Assembly: GCA_903959355.1 (NCBI GenBank)
Contig: CAJBWJ010000002.1
Coordinates: 1-7,786, forward strand
Direction: 5' to 3'
DNA length: 7,786 nt
Source of the DNA: an uncultured bacterium
Lineage (GTDB): Bacteria; Patescibacteriota; Microgenomatia; UBA1400; PJMF01
Positions within the stretch are counted from its first letter, which is position 1, and each line of letters starts with the position of its first letter. Both the position numbers and the translations under genes were made by a program. The notes beneath the pieces were generated by a model. It saw nothing but the letters and a program-made list of their open reading frames with translations, was not told the DNA's origin and did not search any database. This document shows positions 1 to 6,357 of the stretch, piece by piece.

Positions 1-587
1 CTTTATTTTTTTCATTTTTTTTGAAAAGCTCCATATACGGAGCAAGAACTCTGGTTATAGCCAGTCTTTCATTAACAATTCTTATTAGTGTTTTTCTATT
101 AAAACTTATTAGGCTAAATATTTTGACTGCTTTTTTTGTTGTATTATTTTGTCTTTTTGTTTTTTTTAAAAATGCTGAACTCAATCAGACTCAACTCGTA
201 ACCACTCATCGCGGTGATGTCAGCAAAAATTATGTTAATTTTTTTAGAAAAAATTTAAACCCTGAAGATTCTAATTTTAATAATAATTTTGTTTTTTTAG
301 ATTTTTCAAACCAAGATCACATTGCCAAAAATTATATTGATACCGTCAGACGAAATCTAACATTTGATTATTATTGGTTTGGATATGATGGGCAAAAACC
401 ATTACCAAAATATAATTTAATTAATTCATCTAATTTTGAAGCTTACAAAAGAGATCCATTTTGGGGTATTGTGTTGGTTGGAGATCCTCTGACAATGGAT
501 GCAAATATACCGATTGTTTGCGGCAATGTAACCGAGAGGTATGGTTTTTATGGTTGGGAGCCAACTTATATATTCAAATGCAATTAA
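1..587 (+). CDS. C-terminal part of a membrane protein with an exported tail, possibly a GT-C glycosyltransferase (5' end outside window)
   Basis: The reading frame is open to the left edge (first full codon at 3), so the TTG at 21 is probably an internal Leu codon and the gene begins upstream. About 194 residues are visible. They contain two hydrophobic segments (roughly visible residues 14-33 and 38-55) followed by a hydrophilic domain of about 135 residues that probably lies outside the cytoplasm. The order of C-terminal membrane helices, then a soluble tail, resembles the next gene and the general plan of ArnT/PMT-type GT-C glycosyltransferases, where the tail faces the exterior. The tail carries two Cys (visible 173 and 193) that could form a disulfide. 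No catalytic motif of a GT-C enzyme is visible because the N-terminal part is missing, so the glycosyltransferase assignment is an inference from architecture and neighbourhood. The stop overlaps the start of the next gene by 10 bases, which supports co-transcription. Confidence 0.6.
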   Translation, partial: LFFSFFLKSSIYGARTLVIASLSLTILISVFLLKLIRLNILTAFFVVLFCLFVFFKNAELNQTQLVTTHRGDVSKNYVNFFRKNLNPEDSNFNNNFVFLDFSNQDHIAKNYIDTVRRNLTFDYYWFGYDGQKPLPKYNLINSSNFEAYKRDPFWGIVLVGDPLTMDANIPIVCGNVTERYGFYGWEPTYIFKCN

Positions 588-2026
588 AGAATTTTAAAAA
601 AATAAGTTCATTTTTTTTTATATTAGCCATTTTTTGTTTAGCTTTTTTTATTCCTCGATATTTTGAAAATAATACTTATGATGCAATGGAAGACGAGCTT
701 CTGTCTATAGATTTCAATACTATTTATTCGACCGAAGAACTGTTGAAAGCACCTGATAAGGCACATCCTCCCTTATGGTACGTGCTGATGGAAATACCTA
801 CTAAAATTTTAGGGATAGATCATGGAATTTTTTATTACAGATTAATTCAATCTTTAATTTTGTTTTCTTTTTCTATTTTTTCTTTTTTCTATTTTCAGAA
901 AAAAATACCATCTAAAACTGTTTACGTCTTTTTTTCTTTATTTTTAAGTAATATTTATTTAATTCATTTAACCTCGCAACATCGTATGTACGCCATGGTT
1001 ATTGGCATTGCTATCTTTTATTCTCTTTATTGGTATCAATTGATTAAAATCAATAAAGATCAGTCATTCAAATCTTTTGTTTTGCTCGGTTTTATTGCTG
1101 CGCTTGGTTTTCTCACTAATTATTCAATAGTTTGGCTACTTCCTATTTGGCCACTTTCTTATTTAATTTACAGGAGAGATGGCTACGCTTTAAAAAGATT
1201 ACTAGTATTTGTTGCTACTTTTTTACTTTTAATTAGCTGGTTTATTCCTACCTTTATAAGTCAAACGACTAGTTTTGCTAATCAATCAAATATTACATTA
1301 AATTTAATAAATATTGCGAAATTATTTGGTAATTATTTTGGTATTTTACCTATTTTCGATCTAAAGAGAGTTAATTTTCTCTTTTTGCCTTTTATAATTT
1401 TGCTTTACATCTTATTTTTTTGGCAAAAGAATAGAAAAAAAAGTAGTTATTTCAAAGCAATTCTAATATCTACCTTATTGATGTTTTTTTGTTTTTTAGT
1501 TGTAGTAAAAATTACAGGAAGCCGTCTTTTTTACACTCGCGTTTCAATAGCAATAATAATGGCTTTTTATGTTCTAATTGCAGACTCATTTAACAAAGTA
1601 AAATATTCTAAAAAAATTGTTTGTTTATTGATAATAATTCAACTCAGCCAGTTTATTTATTATTTTTTCCCATACAGGAGATTTTCTATTGGTTACGATC
1701 TTTTTAATTATCGACTCAATCCAATTGGTCATTTTAGAGAGTTTCCATTTAAAACTGGCAGTTGTTTATTAGCTGTTCCTGGATGGAATAAATTGGCTGC
1801 TAAATATTATTTAAGAGACAAAGTTGCCATTCTTTCTCTTGAAGAGTTTTCTCCAGATAATGATTTTAGATTAAAAAAATGTTCCAAAATATATGTTTTG
1901 GATCAAATTTCTGTTGATAGGTCTGAGGTGAATTGGCAATTGGTAAAAGTTCGTAACATGAGTTATAAATTAATGCCAATTAAAATATATAAAAATCAAG
2001 TCTTATATTCACTTGGAAAAATATAA
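578..2026 (+). CDS. GT39/ArnT-like polytopic glycosyltransferase (GT-C fold)
   Basis: This 482-residue membrane protein probably transfers a sugar from a polyprenyl-phosphate donor to a glycan or protein on the outer face of the membrane. After TM1 (about 9-26) the first external loop has an acidic pair Asp39-Glu40, the usual position of the GT-C catalytic Asp. It is followed by His63-Pro-Pro-Leu-Trp-Tyr, a hallmark of the GT39/PMT_2 family, and by SQHRMYAM (133-140), matching the conserved Arg-x-Tyr region. Many hydrophobic helices follow, up to about residue 364. A soluble tail of about 118 residues contains Cys396 and Cys435. The start at ATG 578 was chosen because it places a Lys-rich N-terminus directly before TM1. 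An extension to the TTG at 461 would add 39 non-hydrophobic residues lying entirely over the previous gene. No clear Shine-Dalgarno is present, so translation may be coupled to the upstream gene through the 10-base overlap. The sugar and acceptor cannot be told from sequence. Confidence 0.82.
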   Translation: MQLKNFKKISSFFFILAIFCLAFFIPRYFENNTYDAMEDELLSIDFNTIYSTEELLKAPDKAHPPLWYVLMEIPTKILGIDHGIFYYRLIQSLILFSFSIFSFFYFQKKIPSKTVYVFFSLFLSNIYLIHLTSQHRMYAMVIGIAIFYSLYWYQLIKINKDQSFKSFVLLGFIAALGFLTNYSIVWLLPIWPLSYLIYRRDGYALKRLLVFVATFLLLISWFIPTFISQTTSFANQSNITLNLINIAKLFGNYFGILPIFDLKRVNFLFLPFIILLYILFFWQKNRKKSSYFKAILISTLLMFFCFLVVVKITGSRLFYTRVSIAIIMAFYVLIADSFNKVKYSKKIVCLLIIIQLSQFIYYFFPYRRFSIGYDLFNYRLNPIGHFREFPFKTGSCLLAVPGWNKLAAKYYLRDKVAILSLEEFSPDNDFRLKKCSKIYVLDQISVDRSEVNWQLVKVRNMSYKLMPIKIYKNQVLYSLGKI

Positions 2027-2048
2027 AAACTTTTATTGTAATACTCTA

Positions 2049-3080
2049 ATGATTGAAATTATTAATATAAAAAACATAAATCTTAGAAAGAATGCAATTT
2101 TATTTTCTATAGTATTAATGGAAATCATTGTTGGCTCAATTTTTCTTTTTAATTTTTATCAGCGAGAAATTGTTAATAAAACTTCAAATAAAGATAAAAT
2201 TACTGTTATTAAAAAAGATAATTTAATTTTTCCTAAAAATTCTGAATTTAGATATTATTTTGAACTAGAGCCTAGTGTTGTTGTGACAAGCAAACCAGAT
2301 TGGTTGGGCTATGAAGCTAATTATAATTACAACGCTGATGGTATTAATGATCGATTTGACTATACGATTGAAAAACCAGCTGATACTTTTAGAATAGTTG
2401 CTTTGGGAGATTCTTTTACCTATGGTCAATTTGTAAACACTAAAGACAACTGGACAGAGCAGCTGGAGGATTTATTGAATAAATTCAATAAATCAGTCAG
2501 TTTTTCTTGTGGAATTAAAAAATTTGAAATAATAAATTTGGGAATGCCTGGTTTTGATGTTTCTTACATAACTAAAAGATATCAAGATATTGGAGCCAAA
2601 TATAAACCAGATTTAATTATTTGGTTTGAGGGTACTTCTGGATTTGAACGCTTAAACGAAATAGTGATGCCAACTATAGAAGATTGCGAAAAGAAAGAAG
2701 TAAACTCTTCTATTTTAGCAAAAGACTTTTATTATTGTTGGAAAAAGGCTAATGAAAAAATTAAAGCAGAATACTCTCCTGCAGAAGTGAATAAAATGAT
2801 TACAGATCGTTTAGATAGTTTCTTTGCTTCTTTAAATAAAGAAAAGGTGTTGTTTTTCACTTATGAAGATTCTAATTTGACTAGTAATTCAAAAAAAATT
2901 TTGAATCAGTGGAGAGAGAGATATCCAAGTGTTGTTTTTTCCTCCACGATACCAGGATCTGCTAGGTCTCAACAAATTTTATCAGATGGCCATCCTAGCG
3001 TTAAAGGACATGAAACTATGGCTATTTCAATTTACAATTATTTGGACAATTATTTAAAAGGTCAGTGTAATGTTTTTTAA
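2049..3080 (+). CDS. Membrane-anchored SGNH/GDSL hydrolase-like protein (copy 1), lacking the usual block III Asn
   Basis: This 343-residue protein has one N-terminal membrane segment (about 16-37) with basic residues before it, so the hydrolase domain should be exported. A stretch ending in RIVALGDSFTYG (115-126) is SGNH block I with nucleophile Ser122. INLGMPG (162-168) fits block II with the oxyanion Gly. LSDGHPS (311-317) supplies Asp313 and His315, with the helix that usually follows. At block III, after KPDLIIW, the expected Gly-x-Asn-Asp is replaced by FEGTSG (193-198), so the Asn is not visible. SGNH proteins in polysaccharide loci remove or transfer acyl esters on sugars; decarbamoylation is conceivable here but untested. 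The domain has four Cys (154, 213, 230, 340). Start: ATG 2049 gives a compact basic N-terminus. The TTG at 2013 would extend into the previous gene without better support. A 22-base gap precedes it, the longest in the window, with no convincing ribosome binding site or promoter. Confidence 0.87.
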   Translation: MIEIINIKNINLRKNAILFSIVLMEIIVGSIFLFNFYQREIVNKTSNKDKITVIKKDNLIFPKNSEFRYYFELEPSVVVTSKPDWLGYEANYNYNADGINDRFDYTIEKPADTFRIVALGDSFTYGQFVNTKDNWTEQLEDLLNKFNKSVSFSCGIKKFEIINLGMPGFDVSYITKRYQDIGAKYKPDLIIWFEGTSGFERLNEIVMPTIEDCEKKEVNSSILAKDFYYCWKKANEKIKAEYSPAEVNKMITDRLDSFFASLNKEKVLFFTYEDSNLTSNSKKILNQWRERYPSVVFSSTIPGSARSQQILSDGHPSVKGHETMAISIYNYLDNYLKGQCNVF

Positions 3081-3084
3081 TTAA

Positions 3085-4239
3085 ATGAAATTTAATAAAG
3101 AACCCAGTCATGTCTTTCTTGATAAAAATATGAATATTTGGATTAAATCTTTTTTCATTGCTTTCTTAGTTATTTGTTCAATTTTTTTATCTTTAATTGC
3201 AGTTAATTACGCAATGCCATTACTCTGTAAAGAGTGTCGTCCTGGCTTTATTACGCAGGCAGTTGATACTGGAATTTTCAATTCGAAGTATATTTATTGG
3301 GGAAAGTCTTATTGCAAAAACTCAACCTGTAAAAAAGAAGTAATAAATAATTTTTTAACAAGCGAACCAGTTTTTATTAATGAGAACTACGGCAAATGTG
3401 AGACGCTATTATTTTTAGGTGATTCTTTCACTGAATCTCCATGGGACAATGTTGGAAAATCATATGCAGAGCATTTTGCAATAAATTTGTCAGAGAAAAA
3501 TCATTCTTGTTATAAATTATTAAGAATGGCGATGAGCGGTGTTGGGAATGATCAGCAACTAGCCAGATTTTCAGATGTAGTGAAATTTTTAAAGCCAAAA
3601 TTGGTTGTTTGGCAATTTTATTGGAATGATTTTTATGACAATGTAGAAAAGCCACTTTATAGTTTAGATAATGGCAAATTAATTAGACACAAATCTTATA
3701 AAATCGCTTATTTCTGGGCTGGTTGGCTTAATCAGAAAATACCTTTTATGAGTGGCAGCAAGCTTGGAGACTTTTTTCTTTATTTTGGTGAACTGAGAAA
3801 AGACTTTACCTCAGATTGGTATAGGATTGAAAATGATCTCCCGTCATTATATTCTTTCAATGAGCAAAAAATTACGGCTTTTTTACAAGAAATGGATAAT
3901 TTGGAAAAAAAATACAATTTTAAATTAGTTACCACAGTATCTCCATTAGAGTGTGAGTTTATTTTTATTGATGGGTGTAGTAAATTAGATGAATTAGACC
4001 CCATTCCTTATTCTGTTTTTTCTGAGATACAAGGGAATCTAACCAGTATTTTAAAAGCTCATTCAAATTTTATTTCTATGTATGAAAACAATTACTCTAG
4101 CCAAGAGGATCAACTAAATGCGTCTGATTTTTGGGGACAAGAAACTGTCATAGGAGCTCGTCATTTAGGAGCTAGTGGACAAGAAAAGGCTGGAAAAACT
4201 TTGTTTTTGAACTTCTTTTCTAAGGGAGAATCAATATGA
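3085..4239 (+). CDS. Membrane-anchored SGNH/GDSL hydrolase-like protein (copy 2), Cys-rich, with atypical block V
   Basis: This 384-residue protein has one membrane segment (about 20-43) and a large, probably exported, domain. Block I is LLFLGDSFTE (108-117) with nucleophile Ser114. MSGVGND (150-156) fits block II, and VVWQFYWND (174-182) gives Asn181 of block III. In block V, His360 lies in ARHLGASG (358-365) in the usual place near the C-terminus, but the Asp normally two or three residues before it is absent (Gly357, Ala358). The exported domain has eight Cys: 48 and 51 as CxxC, 77 and 82, 105, 142, 290 and 298. It is clearly different from the preceding SGNH protein, so it is not a recent duplicate. 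ATG 3085 lies 4 bases after the previous stop; ATG 3130 (Met16), just before the membrane helix, is an alternative start. Its stop overlaps the next start as ATGA, which ties it to the carbamoyltransferase block. It could be an esterase, an acyl transferase or an inactive binding protein. Confidence 0.85.
   Translation: MKFNKEPSHVFLDKNMNIWIKSFFIAFLVICSIFLSLIAVNYAMPLLCKECRPGFITQAVDTGIFNSKYIYWGKSYCKNSTCKKEVINNFLTSEPVFINENYGKCETLLFLGDSFTESPWDNVGKSYAEHFAINLSEKNHSCYKLLRMAMSGVGNDQQLARFSDVVKFLKPKLVVWQFYWNDFYDNVEKPLYSLDNGKLIRHKSYKIAYFWAGWLNQKIPFMSGSKLGDFFLYFGELRKDFTSDWYRIENDLPSLYSFNEQKITAFLQEMDNLEKKYNFKLVTTVSPLECEFIFIDGCSKLDELDPIPYSVFSEIQGNLTSILKAHSNFISMYENNYSSQEDQLNASDFWGQETVIGARHLGASGQEKAGKTLFLNFFSKGESI
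4221..4229 (+). promoter_or_regulatory. Strong Shine-Dalgarno site for the 73-residue membrane protein
   Basis: TAAGGGAGA lies inside the last codons of the SGNH copy 2 gene, with GGAG ending 7 bases before ATG 4236. It is the clearest ribosome binding site in the window; most other starts have none or a weak one. It fixes the start of the small gene and suggests that fresh ribosome loading begins at the head of the block of three short-overlap genes. Confidence 0.7.
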
Positions 4240-4457
4240 TTAAAAAATTGCAAAAAATAATGAAAAAATTAGAAAAAAACGCCTCGTATGTTTTTAATTT
4301 TTTAATTTTATCAACTATTTATATATTTATTGTTGGCGCAACCTCTTTTTTGGCAAAATTATTTGGAAAGAGTTTTTTGTTTGAAAGTTCTAAAAATAAA
4401 AAACATAGTACTTTTATTAAATTTCAACAAAGTGAAGATCTTAGAAAGATGTATTAA
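4236..4457 (+). CDS. Small membrane protein associated with carbamoyltransferase (SxtJ-like position; function unknown)
   Basis: This 73-residue protein has a Lys-rich amphipathic N-terminus (1-14), one hydrophobic helix (about 18-37), a motif FLAKLFGKSFLF (38-49) and a short hydrophilic C-terminal tail. Small proteins with this plan (basic start, single membrane helix, then an A-K/R-L-F-G-K-like motif) commonly lie directly before NodU/TobZ-type carbamoyltransferase genes and are usually annotated as hypothetical; this is recalled, not searched. In the saxitoxin clusters the comparable neighbour of the carbamoyltransferase is sxtJ, but similarity to SxtJ itself was not tested. The ATG overlaps the preceding stop (ATGA), a strong ribosome binding site lies 7 bases upstream, and its TAA overlaps the carbamoyltransferase ATG by one base, so the products are probably made in matched amounts. 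It may tether the enzyme to the membrane. The function is unknown. Confidence 0.78.
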   Translation: MIKKLQKIMKKLEKNASYVFNFLILSTIYIFIVGATSFLAKLFGKSFLFESSKNKKHSTFIKFQQSEDLRKMY

Positions 4458-6217
4458 TGAAAATACTTGGAATATCTTGTTACTATCATGATTCGGCAGC
4501 ATGTTTAATTATCGATGGAAAAATTGTTGCAGCTGCAGCTGAAGAAAGATTTACTCGCGTAAAGCATGATAATAATTTTCCAATTAATGCAATTAATTTT
4601 TGCTTACAAAAAGGTCAAATTTTATCTCAAGATTTAGATTCAGTTGTTTTTTATGAGAAGCCATTAATAAAGCTTGAAAGAATATTTTCTCAGCATCTAG
4701 AGTATTTTCCAAAGAGTTATTTCAGGTTTGTAAAACATATGGCTCAGTGGATGACTCATCGCTTGAATCTTAAAAGAACCATCAAAGAGCAAGTTCATTA
4801 TCTTGGTGATATTTTTTTTGTAGAACATCATTTGGCACATGCTGCTAGCAGCTATTATTTATCTAATTTTGAAAATGCTAGTATTGTCACGATAGATGGC
4901 GTAGGTGAATGGACTACCACCGCCATTGGTTTTGGCAAAGACAATAATATTGAGTTGCAACAGAAAATAAACTTTCCAAATTCATTGGGATTGCTGTATA
5001 GCACTTTTACCACATATCTTGGTTTTGAAGCTAATGATGCCGAATATAAGGTAATGGGATTAGCTGCTTTTGGCAAAGTCGATAAAAAATTATTAAACAA
5101 ATTTTCTAAATTAATTAAGATTAATGGAGATGGTAGTTACGAATTAGATATGAAATATTTCTCTTTTGGATATGGTGAGAGAATGTATTCAAAAGAATTT
5201 ATTAATCTTTTTGGTCGTGATCCAAGAACAAAAGAGGCAGAGATTACTTCTTTTCATGAAAATCTGGCCGCAACTCTTCAATTTAAAATAGAAACAGTTG
5301 TTTTTAATTTATTGAATAAAGTTCACGCTAAGCAAAAAAATCCAAACCTATGCTTCTCTGGTGGAGTAGCTCTAAACTCCGTGCTTAATGGCAAAATTTT
5401 GGCAAAAACTCCTTATGAAAATTTGTTTATTCCACCTGATCCAAGTGATGCTGGCGGAGCAATGGGAGCTGCTCTATACATAGCTAATAAATTTGATCGT
5501 TTAGATAAGAAATTATTGGGAAATGACTTTTCTCCATATCTTGGTCCAGATTTTTCTTGGTTTCAAATAAAAAATGTTTTAGATAAGTATAAAAAAGACT
5601 ATGCAATAGATTACGAACTAATTACTTCAAAAACAAAACTTTTAAAATTAATTGCAGATAAATTAATAGATCAAAAGATTGTAGCTTGGTTTCAAGGAAG
5701 AATGGAATGGGGCCCGAGAGCTCTTGGCAATCGTAGTATTTTAGCTGTAGCAACTAAAAAAGAGATGCAAGAAATAATTAATAGCAGAGTTAAAAATAGA
5801 GAATTATTTCGTCCTTTTGCTCCAGTAATTTTTGAAAGTAAGATAAAAGATTATTTCAAATTAGATAAAAAATCTAAGGATAATCTATCTCCATCGAATC
5901 GTTGGATGTTGACTGTTTATCCATTTTTAAAGTCTAAGAAAAAAGAGGTTCCGGCAGTCGTGCATGTTGATGGAAGCGGTCGTTTGGAAAGTTTGCGTCG
6001 AAGTGATAATCAAATGTATTATGATTTATTAGATGTTTATTATAAAAAAACTGGAATTCCGATTTTAATTAACACGTCATTCAATGTTAGAGGTGAGCCA
6101 ATTATCTGTCGTCCTCACGAAGCTCTAGATTGTTTTTTAAAGACAGATATTGATTATTTAGTTATGGATCAATTTGTAGTTAGAAAAGTTGAGCAAAAAG
6201 GAAAAACAATCAAATGA
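4457..6217 (+). CDS. O-carbamoyltransferase, NodU/CmcH/TobZ family
   Basis: This 586-residue enzyme has the usual family length and should transfer a carbamoyl group from carbamoyl phosphate, through carbamoyl-adenylate formed with ATP, to a hydroxyl, most likely on a sugar. The N-terminal Kae1-like ASKHA domain (about 1-350) starts with MKILGISCYYHDSAA and AEERFTRVKHD (28-38). It carries the metal-binding HHLAHA segment (His124 and His128 as HxxxH), IDGVGEW (146-152), SGGVALNS (301-308) and DPSDAGGAMGAA (328-339), where Asp331 fits the third metal ligand. The C-terminal YrdC-like domain has GPRALGNRSI (419-428), FRPFAPVI (451-458) and NTSFNVRGEPI (539-549). No key motif is missing, so it should be active and cytoplasmic. 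It overlaps the 73-residue gene by 1 base and the DUF5989 gene by 4. The C-terminal domain and lack of a TsaD-like ending separate it from Kae1/TsaD. The acceptor is unknown; neighbours favour a surface glycan precursor. Confidence 0.96.
   Translation: MKILGISCYYHDSAACLIIDGKIVAAAAEERFTRVKHDNNFPINAINFCLQKGQILSQDLDSVVFYEKPLIKLERIFSQHLEYFPKSYFRFVKHMAQWMTHRLNLKRTIKEQVHYLGDIFFVEHHLAHAASSYYLSNFENASIVTIDGVGEWTTTAIGFGKDNNIELQQKINFPNSLGLLYSTFTTYLGFEANDAEYKVMGLAAFGKVDKKLLNKFSKLIKINGDGSYELDMKYFSFGYGERMYSKEFINLFGRDPRTKEAEITSFHENLAATLQFKIETVVFNLLNKVHAKQKNPNLCFSGGVALNSVLNGKILAKTPYENLFIPPDPSDAGGAMGAALYIANKFDRLDKKLLGNDFSPYLGPDFSWFQIKNVLDKYKKDYAIDYELITSKTKLLKLIADKLIDQKIVAWFQGRMEWGPRALGNRSILAVATKKEMQEIINSRVKNRELFRPFAPVIFESKIKDYFKLDKKSKDNLSPSNRWMLTVYPFLKSKKKEVPAVVHVDGSGRLESLRRSDNQMYYDLLDVYYKKTGIPILINTSFNVRGEPIICRPHEALDCFLKTDIDYLVMDQFVVRKVEQKGKTIK
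6198..6202 (+). promoter_or_regulatory. Weak Shine-Dalgarno-like AAGGA before the DUF5989 gene
   Basis: AAGGA sits at the 3' end of the carbamoyltransferase gene, 11 bases before ATG 6214. This spacing is long but usable, and it favours ATG 6214 over the internal ATG 6223, whose own AAGGA is only 2 bases away. Reinitiation at the ATGA overlap probably contributes as well. Confidence 0.35.
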
Positions 6218-6354
6218 AGGAAATGCTAGAATTTTTGTGGAAAAAAAAGAATTGGTGGTTAATTCCTCCATTTGTGATATTTTTTATTTTTGGAGCTCTA
6301 GTTCTTTTCTCTCAAGTTTCTCCAATAGGTGCATTTGTTTACATGCTTTTTTAA
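6214..6354 (+). CDS. DUF5989/SxtK-like single-pass membrane microprotein
   Basis: The 46-residue product begins MKEMLEFLWKKKNWWLIPP and continues as one hydrophobic helix (about 16-34) to a short end, SPIGAFVYMLF. This matches the DUF5989 pattern as I recall it: an E-F-L-W-x-x-K-K-x-W-W-x-x-P N-terminus, a single helix, then a short tail with A-P/G-F-x-Y and a terminal Phe, usually around 50 residues. DUF5989 genes are typically next to carbamoyltransferase genes, and the saxitoxin-cluster gene sxtK is a comparable small neighbour. The start ATG overlaps the carbamoyltransferase stop as ATGA. The conserved Trp-Trp pair at the membrane interface and basic cytoplasmic end suggest that the helix anchors, or docks with, a cytoplasmic partner, most simply the carbamoyltransferase; this is an inference. 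It is easily missed by gene callers with a length cut-off. Confidence 0.88.
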   Translation: MKEMLEFLWKKKNWWLIPPFVIFFIFGALVLFSQVSPIGAFVYMLF

Positions 6355-6357
6355 AAT

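Noticed and set aside
461..577. N-terminal extension of the GT39-like gene from a TTG
   Set aside because: It lies wholly over the previous gene in another frame, adds 39 residues unlike a signal or membrane segment, and ATG 578 directly precedes TM1.
2013..2048. Extension of SGNH copy 1 from a TTG within the previous gene
   Set aside because: It has no ribosome binding site, and ATG 2049 gives a natural basic N-terminus before the membrane helix.
2027..2048. Promoter or terminator in the longest intergenic gap
   Set aside because: Only 22 AT-rich bases with no hairpin and no room for a full promoter; AT-rich hexamers are uninformative at this composition.
3428..3655. Minus-strand open frame of 75 codons
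   Set aside because: It lies antisense inside SGNH copy 2 across its catalytic blocks; it has no recognisable domain or start signal.
3780..4004. Minus-strand open frame of 74 codons
   Set aside because: Antisense to SGNH copy 2, with no family resemblance; it is a by-product of AT-rich coding DNA.
4855..5100. Minus-strand open frame of 81 codons
   Set aside because: It lies entirely within the conserved N-terminal domain of the carbamoyltransferase, on the opposite strand.
4457..6217. Reading the carbamoyltransferase as Kae1/TsaD (tRNA modification) or HypF
   Set aside because: The length, the C-terminal motifs GPRALGNRSI and NTSFNVRGEPI and the absence of acylphosphatase or zinc-finger domains fit NodU/TobZ O-carbamoyltransferases.
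3085..6354. A saxitoxin-type toxin cluster
   Set aside because: Only the carbamoylation-type neighbours are shared; no polyketide synthase-like, amidinotransferase or oxygenase genes are visible, and the flanking genes are glycan enzymes.
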